Assembly (NCBI GenBank): GCA_018907035.1
Contig: JACCIC010000222.1
Coordinates: 515,001-579,000 of the forward strand
Source: Sycobia sp. Sy_11
Taxonomy: Eukaryota; Arthropoda; Insecta; Hymenoptera; Epichrysomallidae
DNA: 64,000 nucleotides
Direction of reading: 5' to 3'
Part shown: positions 1-11,612 of the stretch, piece by piece
Layout: every line of letters starts with the position of its first letter
Numbering within the stretch: the stretch's first letter is position 1
The notes under the pieces: generated by a model
Told to the model about the DNA's origin: nothing
What the model saw: the letters and a program-made list of their open reading frames with translations, nothing else
The model's database searches: none
Position numbers and translations under genes: made by a program

Positions 1-41
1 TGGAAAACTATTTTATATAAATTTGTTATAAAATACATGAG

Positions 42-45
<4 letters not shown>
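1..45 (+). repeat. Terminal piece of dispersed repeat R
   Basis: The first 45 bases match the right end of the longer repeat copy at about 6350-6395, including the shared words ATTTTATATAAAT and AAAATACATGAGGAGAT. The window therefore opens inside a copy of repeat R. No coding potential. Confidence 0.6.
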
Positions 46-76
<31 letters not shown>

Positions 77-105
77 TTGTATTATTATTATATAATTATA
101 TATAG

Positions 106-150
<45 letters not shown>
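45..150. repeat. (TA)n microsatellite, two blocks
   Basis: Two alternating TA tracts, about 45-75 and 111-150, separated by a short AT-rich spacer. They directly follow the repeat R end. Confidence 0.9.
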
Positions 151-151
<1 letters not shown>

Positions 152-199
152 TTGTTGAGATCACTTATGGGTGATGTAATGTAATATACTATTACTCAC

Positions 200-620
200 A
201 TATACAACAGTATATATTTTATTGTTTCGGGGATTGTCCCTCTTGCGGTGAAACTGGCCGCGCAAGAGAGCGCGGGCGACGGTACCGCTGATCAGGTCAC
301 ACGCGTTTGATTTCGTTCGCAACGTTATATTTGTATTGAATAAACTGCAGTCCTTTTAGATTTATGTGTCGATAGTGCGTGCGTTAGTGTTTCGAATAAC
401 TGTAGATTTGTATTGGCATCAGTGATCATGTTCGTGTGTGACGACGTGACTCGATCCACGGCGAGCTGGATACGCGACAACGGTTTTGTTGCCCGACACC
501 TCTGCGTTGGTTCCCCAGGACGTCGGGCGCGCTTGGTAACGGTCAAGGACCATTTTGCGAGCTCCCCGTGCCCAGCTTAGGTACGTAAAGTCGCGTAAGG
601 TCGCGGCTTGAACCTTGATT
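200..620 (+). other. Possible LTR-retrotransposon LTR/leader remnant
   Basis: This stretch is distinctly richer in GC and CpG than its surroundings. It has an AATAAA-type signal (about 338-343) and a run near 540-580 (CATTTTGCGAGCTCC) that resembles the leader just after an LTR in insect Gypsy or BEL elements. No gag or pol frame follows, and the 73-codon minus-strand frame here looks fortuitous. The alternative is a short piece of unique host sequence. The call rests on composition and layout only. Confidence 0.25.
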
Positions 621-1077
621 TAGACTGAGCGCACTTCTGGACGGTGCGGCATTCGAATTGCCTCAAATTGTGTAGGCACCAAATATTCGGTAAGAGAGAT
701 CTCTAATAAGTTTGCGGAATTATTCATGGTTAATTCATTACAAAGTGTATACAGAAAATTTATTGTTAAGTTATACTTTCTTATCATTATATAGCTTACG
801 TTGTTTTTAAGTTTCTCTTATTTGTATCAATAAAGATTAAATAATAGTATTTAAGTTAATACCTTAGTAAATATTCCTCTTATTATGGCTTTTCCCTCAA
901 AACCGTGAGAGTTTTTACGCCGAAGCAAGAGTATTTATTTGATCCGCGAATTGCGTATTTCTTTTGTTGTTAAAACTTTCACTCCCTTATCCTTTCCTTT
1001 ATACAAGTCACGTTAAATTAATTCATTGACATGATATGAACAATACGTTTGAGCCACGAAGTGAAAATTAAACTATC
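621..1077. other. No gene seen; AT-rich spacer
   Basis: Simple AT-rich sequence with no reading frame, RNA gene or clear repeat that I can recognise. Confidence 0.5.
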
Positions 1078-1446
1078 TCATGGCGAAGAAAAAAAACTTG
1101 TTTCATCACAATAACATGACAATAAAATCAACGATCTGAAGTTTGAATTGATGCCGCACCCTCCCTACTCTTCAGACCTAGCCCCCAGTGACTATTATCT
1201 GTTTCCCAACCTCAAAAAATGGCTTGGCGGTAAGAGATTTGCGGACAATCAAGAAGTAATCGAAGCTGTAAATGGGTATTTTGAGGAGCTTGACGAACCA
1301 GTCTATAGAGATGGCATTACTAGACTAGAACACCACTATGAGAAATGTATTAGCCTTGGACGAGATTATGTTGAGAAATTAAAAAAAATTCTTAAAAACG
1401 TTGTTTTTCTTAGTCAGGCCGGAAACTTATCAATCCACCCTCGTGT
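1078..1446 (+). pseudogene. mariner transposase C-terminal fragment
   Basis: The frame ends with the classical mariner C-terminal block: HPPYSSDLAPSDYYLFPNLK followed by KKWLGG, then a conserved helix up to about 1380. The APSDY aspartate, third residue of the DD34D catalytic triad, is present. Just upstream (about 1095-1110) the block that should read HQDN reads HHNN, so the second catalytic aspartate is lost, and the spacing to the third is shortened by a deletion. After the coding part the sequence GGAAACTTATCAATCCACCC (about 1421-1441) matches the terminal repeat of the mariner at 60.5 kb, so this is a true 3' end. The N-terminal DNA-binding half is absent. It abuts the ACAY-type flank of the next retrotransposon. 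Confidence 0.85.
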
Positions 1447-1648
1447 GTGTGTCCTTGTGTTTTTGTTTTTTTTAATAGGCGTAGGCAGAGCAAGCTCTGC
1501 AACTAGTGGCCTGTCGAAACCAATGTCAGACAAATGGGTCAGAAATCATTATTATCCAGGTGAAAACGGTGGAAATAGAACCTAAAACAACCATGTCCAG
1601 TCAGCAACTGGGTTAGGTGAAAGTCTAGTTCCCCGTGTTTCCTGTTGA

Positions 1649-2500
1649 TCAATCTTTGTATGTCTGGAAGGATACAATGAGTCCATCGGCATCGACTGTT
1701 GATTTCAATTTCCGAAATCCAAATTGGCATGAGGATAAGCCGTGCAATCCTTCAGTGAATGCTTCCAGTCGGCTACATATTATTTTTTCAAATATTTTAC
1801 CTACCGTATCGAGCATACACATTGGCCTGTAAGATGACGGATCATCAAGTGGCTTATTGCCCTTAGGTAATAGGACTAACCTTTGAGTTTTCCAGCAATC
1901 AGAAAAAAGACCCTCAAGAAGACAAGCATTATATACTTTTAGAAATATAAATGGATTTTTCTGTATCGCCAACTTAACTGCAGCATTAGGAATACCATCA
2001 GGGCCAGGGGCAGCATTGTCTCTAATCTTAGCGTAAGCATTATGTAGCTCCATTTCTGTTATAGGAGATATATCGTCCGAGTGTTGCGTGCGCAGTACAG
2101 TCCCATGGGTGTCATTGGGAAAGAGATCGGAAACAATCTTATGAATCAATAGCGTGCTAGTGGATTGCATTGGTGCCCTACTCAATCGTGCCATGACTGT
2201 TTTGTATGGTCGTCCCCATAAGTCATTGTTGGCCTCTGCGCACAGTTCAAGCCAGCATCGACGCTTGCTTGCCTTAATGACCTTGACAAGCGCTCTTTGT
2301 GCTCCTTTAAATAAACTATTAAACGTATCACGATGGGTGCGAGCTCTTTGGGCAAGTCTACGTGCGCGATGACATTGTTTGCACAATTCTGCAATTTCAT
2401 TTGTCCACCAGTGGATAGATTGACGATGTTTAAATCCGCTCTTAGTTCTAGTCATCGATGCATCGCATGCTTCAGAGATATGCTTCATGACTGCATTTTC
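1649..2500 (-). pseudogene. Reverse transcriptase N-terminal part of copy E ORF2
   Basis: A 279-codon open stretch. It begins in the linker with HWWTNEIAEL, a block typical of R1-clade ORF2 proteins. It runs through PGPDGIPNAAVK and YRPMCMLDTVGKIFEKII (RT fingers) and stops after QFGFRKLKSTVDA. The palm motifs with YADD are missing because of the internal deletion, so no active polymerase could be made. The remaining downstream codons (about 1539-1680) encode the ORF2 tail HGELDFHLTQLL in another frame. Confidence 0.85.
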
Positions 2501-2580
2501 CAGGTGGCCTGGTGCACCATATTCTAAACGCTCTTTGATATTATAGTGGCGAACACTTCACAGTCTAGCGATCTGATGTT

Positions 2581-3205
2581 TCATTTCCGTGCGGTCAGCC
2601 ACTCATTGCACTTGTTCTTTACTTTCCTCTCTGCAATCTCGTACAAGATCGTGCTGTGATCACTGTGGGTGTAAAGGTCACTTACTCTCCAATTAAGGAT
2701 CCGCTGATTGTTTATCTCCCCTAATGAAAGTGGATTCAAATCCCTTATTAACCACATGGAGTTGAAGAGAATTAATACTATCAAGCAGCACACTACCTCT
2801 TTTATTTGTTGAAGCGCTTCCCCAGGCTGTGGACCACACGTTAAAATGGCCAGCGATTAATAATGGTTTCTTGTCCGTGGCTTCATCAACTAATTTAGCT
2901 ACAAGGATTTCAAACTGCTTGTCCGTCAAGCTTGGAGGAGCATATACACTAAAGACGTATATTTCTTGTATTTTAGCCCAGGATATCAATTCGCTCCGAT
3001 GACTCGACTGCTTTAGTACCTGCCTATTTTGACCAATCCAGAGGGCAGCTCTATTGCTTGTGTCACTTATCCAGCGCTGTGGTCTGTCCCTGTCACAATA
3101 TGGTTCGGAGATTACAGAAATATTTATTCTTAGCTCCTTTATTGTCTGTTTCAGCAGGTCATGAGCCGCTACGCAATGGTTGGTATTCAGTTGGAGTATT
3201 CTCAT
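2581..3205 (-). pseudogene. APE-type endonuclease domain of copy E ORF2
   Basis: Starts with MRILQLNTNHCVAAHDLLKQ, the usual beginning of an R1-clade ORF2. It continues through ISVISEPYC and IYVFSVYAPP to the block that should read GDFNAWS. Here it reads GHFNVWS, so the aspartate of the active-site GDFN motif is replaced by histidine. A frameshift near 2700-2790 moves the frame. The end of the domain, DLYTHSDHSTILYEI with the SDH catalytic pair, lies at about 2640-2690. The domain nicks target DNA in target-primed reverse transcription. This copy is inactive. Confidence 0.85.
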
Positions 3206-3261
3206 GTTTTATGTCTGTTTAAAAACTCCACAGTGATCGGGCACTTATAGCTGTATGCTGG

Positions 3262-4501
3262 ATGGTTAATCTCCTTTTTTCTTCACATTTACAGAGTAAA
3301 CAGCAGGGCTCGTTTACATATAGGTTGGATAGATGGTCTTTTCCACCGCAGTGCCTGCAAAGTTTAGTTCTGTCAGGGCCCGAGCACACGGCCGCTAAAT
3401 GTCCAGTCTGCCAACACCTGAAGCAGCGCTTTATTTCTGTTTTTTTTCGAACTCTGCAGCTGACCCATCCGATTCGAACATGTGAGAACCCCCATAAGTT
3501 TGACGCAAGGAACGAGCGATTAGCATGTTAGTCTCCTTTAGTTCGAGGTGTTTTCAGAGCCTCTAATACTTCATCCTTTGTGGTGACCTCATCTATATCT
3601 TTAATCTCCAAAGTAATAAGATTAGTCAGGACCGAAGTGGATGTGCCATGGCCAACCTTAGTTTCAACAAAGCGAGCCAACTCATGTGCATCTTTGGCTG
3701 TCAGTTCTAACTGAAGTACGAGGGCACCGCTTGCATTTCTGCGTATCCTGTTAACCTCATTCTTCACATGAGATAACTTCGGGTCATTCTTTATTTGACG
3801 CAGTACCTCCACGTATGTAACTCCTTTATTGGCCTTAATCAAGATGGAATTAGGTCTATTTCGTTCACTAAGCCTGCGTGCACCAGGTAATTCTTTATCT
3901 TTACCTTTGGGCTTCTTGCGCTTGATGGTCTGCCATTGATTTTCCTTGGCCTCAGACTTTCCTGTAGATACTCCAACCGACTCTGGTAGTCTCCTTAAGC
4001 CCAGTGATGGTTCTTTCATCCTTTTGCCACCTACTGTTTTAGGAGTGGAATCCATCCTTTCGGCTGCGCTTCGTTTGGTATTAGAGCGTAGACTCGGCGT
4101 AGTCTGAGTCACCACTTCATGAGTACCGGGACGGTGATACTGCAACAGATCATCTTCTGCCATACTGAGGCATTAATAGAACGAGCAAAATCCTTAATGG
4201 TCTTTTGCACGTTATGCCTATCTTTAACAAAATCTAACAGTTGGCTGATCTTCTCACTAAGTCGCTCCAGATGATTGTTTCTGCGCGTGATAGAGATTTC
4301 TCGATCCGTCATTTCTTGATCCATCATGACATCTCCTTTAGTACTCAATGTACAGTCTATGATGATGTTTGATTTGCCCTCCCCAGAATCCGAGGGGCTA
4401 CCACCGACCATAGAGGCTTGCACTCTATCGGAATCGGTGAGGAGATTGTCCGGTCTTGCCTGATTTACTCCCTGGGGTATATCCTTGTTTATACCAAACA
4501 T
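3262..4501 (-). pseudogene. ORF1 (gag-like) of copy E
   Basis: Two overlapping open stretches (about 4501-4109 and 4163-3528) make most of a basic, Ser/Lys-rich ORF1 protein beginning MFGINKDIPQGVNQARPDN. It continues with a conserved middle (NKGVTYVEVLRQIKNDP) typical of R1/Waldo ORF1 proteins. The CCHC zinc-knuckle segment is displaced by deletion and frameshift at about 3370-3450. ORF1 proteins coat the element RNA. Copy F gives the same arrangement, with fewer breaks over the knuckles. Confidence 0.8.
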
Positions 4502-4666
4502 TAATCATAATTGGCCTTAAGTTAGGGAGGCCCTCCCTATTAGCTTTTGCTGTCCACCCTGAGTATTTTATTTCCTCAGTGCCCTCTACAAATTGTAGCG
4601 TGCCAGGCCCTATCTGCAACCTGGGGAGGCGCCAGATGGGAGAAAGCAACAAAACTCTACACTGGA

Positions 4667-4700
4667 GTGTGTGTGTGTGTGTGTATGTGTGTGTATGTGT
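4667..4700. repeat. (TG)n with TATG units at the 5' junction of copy E
   Basis: Reads (TG)n interspersed with TATG, so the element strand shows ACAC/ACAT units immediately upstream of the element 5' end. Confidence 0.9.
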
Positions 4701-5189
4701 ATAGAACATACCAAAAGTGGGACAATGAATATATTTGGTTCATGGAAGAAGGAAAGTCCATCAACATACATAGAACGCTCATGCATAAACTCTATTGCAT
4801 AAATATTTTGAATTATTTTTCTTGCATATATTCGGCAATCAACCGAAGATTTTGGCTAGTTCATCAAGCAAATTGTGCTTATGGATTGCCGACAATAATT
4901 TGATTTTGTTGTGTCGCAATGTACTTGCGAAAATTTGACAAACTGGGCGGTAAACCACTCAGGCGTGCGTACGCTTGGCACCCTCTATTATCTGGGTATT
5001 ATTATATTAAAGCGTCTTACTATACTATATATTATTTTACTATACTATACATATGCTTAGTGCTGAACTTTTGCTACAGTTTTGACGGCTTTAGTGATGA
5101 ACTTTTTGCCGTGTATTTACTATTACTATATATATAGAAGAAAGTGTTTCTGACTATTTTCTATAGTTACACACGGAGTTTTATATTAA
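4701..5189. other. No gene seen; AT-rich
   Basis: The short plus-strand frames here (for example about 4919-5137) have no recognisable domain and are compositionally random. A short word near 4963-4984 (CGTGCGTACGCTTGGCA) recurs inverted near 21825. Confidence 0.4.
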
Positions 5190-5345
5190 AAACTGTTTTT
5201 TAGCCAAAAATACCGGCGGGAAACGATTCCTTAAGTCATAAATAGTAGATAGGCTTTGAAAAAATATCGATAAAGAAGTGATAAATCATTTTTTTCATTG
5301 ATTGAAAATTCGAAATCTGAATTTGAAAGTAAATATTGCAGCTGC
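5190..5345 (+). repeat. Dispersed repeat T, copy 1
   Basis: About 150 bases align with 30490-30648 in the same orientation: ACGATTCCTTA, ATCATAAATAGTA-like, TATCGATAAAG and TTTTTTTCATTGATTG. No coding capacity. Confidence 0.75.
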
Positions 5346-5427
5346 GCCATGTCAGCGGTTCTCGAACTCGCCTTCGTGGCACTATCGCGCCACTTGATAA
5401 GCTGTGATCAGAGGTTCATACATACAA

Positions 5428-5706
5428 TGTATCACAATGATTTAGAATTTATCAATAATATAAAAAGATCATGCACAAAGTAAGTATATTGTAAATAAAG
5501 TTATTTATAAGCAATATAAAATTGTTAAAAAGTTAATATTTTATTAATTTTACGTACAATATATCACAAAGATTTAAAATTTATCAATAATATAAAAAGA
5601 TCATGTACGAACACAATAATATAAAAGAATCATGCACAAAGTAAGTACATTGTAAGTATCGCTATTTATAGGCAATGTAAGTGTTAAAAAGTTAATCTTT
5701 TATTAA
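5428..5706 (+). repeat. Tandem duplication, about 130-bp unit
   Basis: The block with ATTTATCAATAATATAAAAA, GATCATGCACAAAGTAAGTA and GTTAAAAAGTTAAT occurs twice in succession (about 5428-5547 and 5562-5706) with small indels. Confidence 0.75.
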
Positions 5707-5799
5707 ATAATTTTAGGTATAATATATAGTATATAATATAATAATCTATAATATAATAACCTCTATATATATAGTATATTACAGTATAGTATACTATAT

Positions 5800-5904
5800 T
5801 GTAAACAATTGTCATTATGATTATGTAATTTTACATTAGAGTCTACATATTTAAGTTAGTTAAGTTATTTAAGTTATTTCATAGTATATTATTTCAGAGT
5901 TCGA

Positions 5905-5947
<43 letters not shown>

Positions 5948-6420
5948 AGTTCAATATTAAATTTGTTCACCCATATTATGGGAACGGGCCTGGCAAGTTC
6001 ATACCTACGTTTTTCAATAATAATGAATTATTACAAAAATAGCAAAAGAATGTTCACTTAAAACATCGATTATTCAAGATAATTAACTCTTTTTTATGAG
6101 TCCACGCGTGGATTAAATGATGTGAAAATAAACTCGGCTATTGGTAAATAATCTCCTCTTTATTAAACTGCAATTCCGTTAAAACTATTTATTTATTATT
6201 ATTTTTTAGATTTTTAGATATATTTATGTAAACTATACATACTATTATATAGAGGGATGCATATAAAATGGATTTAGCCATTTGTTTTAATGATCCATTG
6301 TTTTAAGACGTTATTGTATGTATTTTTGTCTTAATCTATTACTGAATTTAGAAAAATATTTTATATAAATTTTTTATAAAATACATGAGGAGATGTCCTT
6401 ACAACCCTCACTATGCTAAG
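5800..6420 (+). repeat. Dispersed repeat R, copy 2 (longest)
   Basis: Aligns over about 600 bases with 22585-23012 plus 24311-24440, with the reverse complement of 16500-16945, and with the first 45 bases of the window. Landmarks are GGAACGGGCCTGGCAA (about 5979-5996), the perfect palindrome TCCACGCGTGGA (6101-6112) and the right end AAAATACATGAGGAGATG. It contains a (TA)n tract at about 5907-5943. No open frame; probably a non-autonomous element of unknown class. Confidence 0.8.
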
Positions 6421-6464
6421 GCAGTATCAAACTCACTTAACTTAGTTAACTTACTTAACTTAGT

Positions 6465-6535
6465 AGTAACTTCTTTTTCAGATTCTTCGGGCGAGATTAT
6501 AAACAAAGACAGTCTGAGTGCCATTATAATAGAAT
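6465..6535 (+). repeat. Short repeat S, copy 1
   Basis: ACAAAGACAGTCTGAGTGCC and flanking bases recur in reverse complement near 21945-22005. A degenerate copy lies near 63890-63930. Confidence 0.6.
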
Positions 6536-6539
6536 AATA

Positions 6540-7363
6540 TATTGAGTATAAAGATTGTAAGACCAATAAAATATTTATTAATTTAATTAAAAACAGTCGA
6601 CATAAGTACAATTTTTACTTTGAATCTGAAAACTAGTTTTCAACAGATTTCAAAATGATTTTCGATTGTCTTCTTCTTAAATAATTTCTATTATTGCAAG
6701 TGATTTAAACTATTTATATTAATTAATTTAATTTTGTAGAAATATTTATAATGTACATGTGGTCTCTGCTACTTTGCACTCTCCATTCGGTGATCAGCAG
6801 AAATCACAATGTAAATTTTTAAAAATAATTTCCTCAGTAGCCACGCTCATCAAGTAGTCTGGACGTTCTTCATTGAAAACAGCAGGGCTATATATAAATA
6901 TCTATAAGTAGGACTATATTTATATTCATTAAGTCAATGTCTCATGGTTATGATTGATAATTAAAAGCCTTCTGATAAACAGTAGATATCATTACTTTTT
7001 CTATAAAGCAGAAATAACGGATGAAAAAGCATAAACTAATTGTTACTTTTTCATTGAGTATTTGGCCGGGTTTTTCCCGCAATTGAGTAATCACTGCTAT
7101 AATCGCCAACGATTGTGAAATGGACGACTTCGCTCAAGCTTTCCCGTGGCTATGTTTCAGCAATATTAGCGTATTCCCGCAAAGCTTATCTTTATATGTG
7201 CTAAGAGGAGCAATCAAGCATCCACACCCCCTTCCCAACCCCTTCTCGTAGTTACTATCTAGAAAAATTCGATGCTTCGCTTCCGCAACGAACTTCTATT
7301 AAAATTAAAAATACAATTGCCGTATATACTATCTTGTGTGAATAAGCGGAGGATTAAATTTAT

Positions 7364-7365
<2 letters not shown>
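6540..7365. other. No gene seen; AT-rich spacer
   Basis: No domain-bearing frame, tRNA or repeat recognised. Confidence 0.45.

Positions 7366-7368
<3 letters not shown>

Positions 7369-7396
<28 letters not shown>
7369..7396. repeat. (GA)n microsatellite
   Basis: Alternating GA tract. Open frames that run through it encode only dipeptide repeats. Confidence 0.9.
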
Positions 7397-7824
7397 CAGG
7401 GAGAGAAAGAGACAAGTATCTAGATATGCATTACACATTACACCTGCATTACACATTTCAATATTGTATATTCGGGTGATCTTTTCCTCTTCCTATTCTG
7501 GTTCTTCTTTGCTCAGTTTTTCCTTTTTTGCATAGCACACACTATATATAATATACTCTTCCTCCTTTTCCTTTAGCTTTCTCTCTTTCGGTTTCCCTGT
7601 CTATTTTACTCGGTCCTCTGTCATTTTTTGCATTCTTGATTCACGGTCACGAGATATCACCAGCCGAGAATGAGCAACGAACGTTGTCATTCGTTTCTCT
7701 GACGTATAGCTTGCAATTTCAAAAAACTTTTACGACTTCGAATAGCTTTCGCTTTTAATAGCTTTCGCTTTATTGGCCGGTTATGCTCCAAAACTTTTCA
7801 TTTTTGCTGAACTTTTCTTTTAAT
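7397..7824. other. No gene seen; pyrimidine-rich spacer
   Basis: Rich in CT and T runs, with no recognisable gene. Confidence 0.4.
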
Positions 7825-8980
7825 TGCAGATCTGTACATCATTGTAACTGTTGTGAACTATATAACCACTATTCGGTTTTCTATCATTCATACTTTCTGC
7901 CCAGTCTGCGTCAGCGTAACCAATCAATTTGAAAATGTCACCTTGCTTTTCACCAAGGGTGAATTCATAATTCATTGCCCGCTTTCTGTAGCGATAAACT
8001 CTTTTTAATTCTGTCCAATCTACAGAAGTAGGCTGTTTGTTATTTTGTCTTAAAATAGTTACATATGTCACGACGTGGAGTCTTGTATTCACAGCCAAGT
8101 AAAACAAAGCCCTTATAAGCTATTGGTATTTTTCACTATTTTCCATCGGCAACTCAGTGTTTCTAATTTTTAGATATTGCTTCATGCAAATGAACATTCC
8201 TAAATCGGTCAATTCAAAATTTTGTTTCAAAAAGTTGACAGTTTTTTCTATTTCACTCATACTTTTTGCAGCAATTAAGAAGTCGTATATATGGATAATA
8301 ATGTATATAAATTCTACTCCGAGTAGTTTTATATTTAGGTATGTATCTGAGTTACTTTGGATGAAGCTAAAGTTATTTAATATATCACTTATTTTAACAT
8401 TCCACAATTTTGCAGCTTTCTTTTTGTCAGTACAGCCCCTTTTTTAATTTGCATACTTTTGAAAACCTTCCAGTTACATCATATATACTTTCTCAGAGAA
8501 TTCTCCAATTAAAAAGGGTGTCTTTGCATAGTAATGCTTTATTATTAAGTGCATGTTACCTGCAATGATTAACAGAACTTTTACTGTGTTTTGTCGTACG
8601 ACGGGAACAAATACTTTATCATAATCCGTGCCCTACTTTTGCAAAAAAACCACGTGCTACGAGTCTTGCTTTCTATCTGTTTACCTTTCCATGCGCACCC
8701 TGTTTGGTGTTAAAACCCAATTTGCAGCTGATTATATTCCTTACAGTAGGAATAGATACAACTTCTGAAGTTTCGTTTTTTAGTAAGGAGTCCATCTCTA
8801 CAACCATTGCTTTTTTCCAATCCGCCTTATCGGATCTCGATAATGCTTCCTGGATTATTCTTGAATGTAAATGTGTATGTGCATGTATGTATGTATTTCT
8901 ATATATACGTATTTTCTTAAAATTCGCTACGTTATGATGATCGTGGTGCGGAATCAGGCTACGAAAAGGTATACACACTT
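7825..8980 (-). mobile_element. Ty1/copia LTR retrotransposon pol remnant
   Basis: Three consecutive minus-strand pieces in separate frames give a copia-type RT and the start of RNase H. The first (about 8900-8700) has EALSRSDKADWKKAMVVEMD, the RT entry. The second (about 8400-8120) has IHIYDFLIAAKSMSEIEKTV, where the YVDD box of an active RT has become IYDF. The third (about 8107-7830) has FYLAVNTR and then LIGYADADWAESMNDRKPNSGYI, the copia RT/RNase H junction. No integrase, gag or LTR is visible, and frames are broken by indels. The remnant is old. Confidence 0.85.
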
Positions 8981-8984
8981 AAAG

Positions 8985-9450
8985 AATTTCTTCGTCGACA
9001 CCAGTGAATGCCATTTATCACACCCTCTGCCAAATTTTTAAGAAAATAGGTATATATATATACGTATTTTCTGAAAATTTTGAGAGTAAAACTTGATAAT
9101 AACACTACCTCGATTAATAAAACTAGCTTGATCTTAATAATAAGACTAATTTGATATAAAAAATTATACTTTCTGCAAATTATTTATGTAATAACGATCA
9201 TTACATTTTTATATAATAAATTTTATTTCATTGCTTTTTAGATTAATCATGCAATTTACTAAATAATCTAATTTATATTATTTTACTATCTCGCTGAAAA
9301 ATAAATTTGTAGAACTTCAAATAAATCCATTTCATAAAAGAGATATTATTTAAATCAAACAAATATTTATTTAAAGTAAATTAAATTCCTTAAAATTAAT
9401 TTAATGGTTATTAGAATGCAACAAATATTAAATTAAATTGATGAGAAAGC
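8985..9450. other. No gene seen; very AT-rich
   Basis: Low-complexity AT sequence between two retroelement remnants. Confidence 0.5.
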
Positions 9451-9454
9451 AGAG

Positions 9455-10915
9455 CTTTGTATATAGCATGACCCCCAGGTACTTGGCAGATGCCTTGGTC
9501 AGGACCAACATCTTCCCCATAATTAGCGGCTGCACTCTGGGGACGCGCGTCTTCGTAAGCAGCACAATCTCAGTTTTCACCTACGCTAGTTCCAGGCCGT
9601 GATTACCCATCCAATGGCGAATTCTGCGCATGGTATGATCAAGGCGCGTCTGTGCCAACGTCATATTGCGCGCAATAATAACAGCCGTCACGTCATTCGC
9701 ATATCCGGACAGTGAGCTGTCTTCCGGCATGTCTAACCGAAGGATTCCGTCATAGGAAATACTACATAGATAGCGACCCAGGATGGAGCCTTAGGCCGCG
9801 CTGCACGTGAGCTTTTTTTGCTCAAAGACCTCTACCGTTTCGTACAGAATTGATCTGTTCTTCAAATAACTTCCAATAATCTGGAGTAGGTACCTAGGTA
9901 CATTGAAGCCCTTCTCCAGTGCCCGCAGCACGTCTGTCCAACTAACCGAGTGGAAGGCGTTTCTGATATAAGTGTCACCAGAAAACACACAGGTCGGGAG
10001 AAGTGATTCCCCGGCTCCGTAGTCCTGGCCGACTTCACTACCTCCTGAATACAATCTATGCTGGACCGCCCTCTTCGAAAGCCATACTGCCTCTTGGAAA
10101 GGTCACCAGATGTAAAAAGCGCCGCCTGTAGGCGAGGTCTCACCAGCTTTTCCAGAAGTTTCCCGGCGGTGTCTAGCATGCATAAGGGTCCGTACGCCGA
10201 CGGGGCACTAGATGATCTCTTGCCCTTGCTTATCAGCACATGTGTTGCCTCCTTCCAGTGGGGATAAAATATTACCGCGCAAAGGCACAAGTGGTACATG
10301 CCAAGCAAAAGTTCAGGATGGCTCTCCGCTTTCAAAACTTCCGCCGGAAGTCTGTCAGTTCCTGGTACCTTTTTATTCTTCAGAGAGCGCAGTTCTCAGG
10401 ACCCTCGAGAGCCATAAGCTCATCCCTTCGTTTGGGATGAGTAGGGAATAGGGTATGGATGATGCTGTTCATCACTTTCGCACTCATAGGCATCTTTTTA
10501 CGGAACATACCTAATTTGCGGGCTATGATTTTGTACCCCAATCCCCATGGATAGTTGTTCAGATCTTCTTCCAGCTTTTTCCAGCATCCATGTTTACTAG
10601 CTTTGATGGCTCGTTTTAGAGTCTTATTCGCCGTTAGATGTTGGGCGACCCTAAGAGCGGTATCACGGTCGCGCCTTTGAGCCCGTTGGGCTATGCGATG
10701 CAGCCGCAGATATTGCCGCCGCAGCTCCTCAATTTCGTCCGTCCACCAATAAGTCGGACGGAGAGTACGACCCGCATATTTCCTCTGCATCGCTAGCTTG
10801 CAGGCTTGGCGGATCAGATACATTGTAGCTTCCGTTACCGTTTTCGCACGCTGGCAAAGCGTTGCGCTCCTTGGTACTTCAACCAGGAAGCGCTGTCCGC
10901 GTTTTAGCGCCTAGA
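9455..10915 (-). mobile_element. R1-clade non-LTR retrotransposon fragment D
   Basis: Only the linker and reverse transcriptase survive. The linker (10823-10380) shows TYWWTDEIEELRRQYLRLHR. The RT (about 10335-9460) shows PLCMLDTAGKLLEKLV, QYGFRRGRSSIDCIQEVV, and the palm. The catalytic box reads YAND instead of YADD (about 9694-9706). The piece ends at KYLGVML, just past the RT thumb entry. Both ends are truncated, so there is no ORF1, endonuclease, C-terminal knuckle or tail. It is richer in GC than its flanks, as expected of a transposed sequence. The closest relatives in this window are elements A and B. Confidence 0.88.
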
Positions 10916-11260
10916 AAAACTTCTAGTTATTCATCGTCGCGACGAACCATCTAGCTTGTCAATGAAGCACCAAACATTACCTTTAAAGCATAGCCGTTTT
11001 CATATTCTTTATTTATTTTATAAACTTATATTTACGGAGATTGCAGAGTCTTCAAATCGTAAAAATGATACATCATATTTATTGTAAAGTTAGTAATTGC
11101 GAAAGTAAATCAGGTGATAAATGATTAATAAGGTTTCACAGTAAATATAGAAAGAATATAATATGGGTCTCGAAAGGGTATGGAAAATATGAAGTTTTAA
11201 AAAAATACATCAAAGAACGAGGTCGCGCTCCGAAGGCAAGTATGGTTACTCAGTACGGTT
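10916..11260. other. No gene seen
   Basis: AT-rich, no recognisable feature. Confidence 0.4.
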
Positions 11261-11261
11261 A

Positions 11262-11330
11262 CTCATATCATATCATATCATATCATATCATACTTCATAT
11301 CATATCATGTCATATCATATCATATCATAT
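11262..11330. repeat. (ATATC)n pentanucleotide repeat
   Basis: About a dozen TCATA/ATATC units with two imperfect interruptions. Confidence 0.9.
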
Positions 11331-11551
11331 TAATTTATAAAGACAAAGCGTGTTTTTGTTTGTACTCGATAGCCGAATAAACTACTGAACCGATTGTTCT
11401 GAAATTTGGCATTCAGATTCAATATTTTCTTGGGAAGGACCTTGGCTATTTTTTTTATTGAAAATCATTTTACTATCATCAATAAATTAAGTTAATGGTT
11501 TTAACAATCAGTTTTACCAGTAGCCACTACGTGGCGTCTTGAATCACGTAC

Positions 11552-11612
11552 ATCAACTCAAAGTAGTCCGCTTAAAGTATTAATACCAGGTTAGTTCAGT
11601 TGAATGGTCATC
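11552..11612 (+). repeat. Left copy of a direct repeat flanking the jockey-type remnant
   Basis: CAAAGTAGT then TTAATACCAGG and GTTGAATGGTCAT align with 14868-14928 (roughly four fifths identical by eye). The two copies lie about 3.3 kb apart and enclose element G. Confidence 0.6.

Larger units (their letters stand above)
1447..4666 (-). mobile_element. Waldo-like (R1 clade) non-LTR retrotransposon, copy E, internally deleted
   Basis: The whole stretch aligns with the fuller copy at 25.05-29.77 kb (copy F). Read on the minus strand the order is 5' leader, ORF1, endonuclease, reverse transcriptase, C-terminal region, 3' UTR and a short A-rich tail (about 1460-1475). Two deletions are visible relative to F. 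One joins the RT fingers (after the STVDA motif, near 1680) to the ORF2 C-terminus. The other removes most of the ORF2 tail and 3' UTR near 1533. The 5' end sits directly on a (TG)n/(CA)n repeat with ACAT and ACAC units, and the 3' end on another ACAC run. This matches the target known for Waldo elements. The copy is dead. Confidence 0.88.

Noticed and set aside
325..546. 73-codon minus-strand frame
   Set aside because: No domain, and it lies in a likely LTR/leader remnant.
11264..11328. Possible telomeric repeat
   Set aside because: The unit is ATATC, not TTAGG or its variants.
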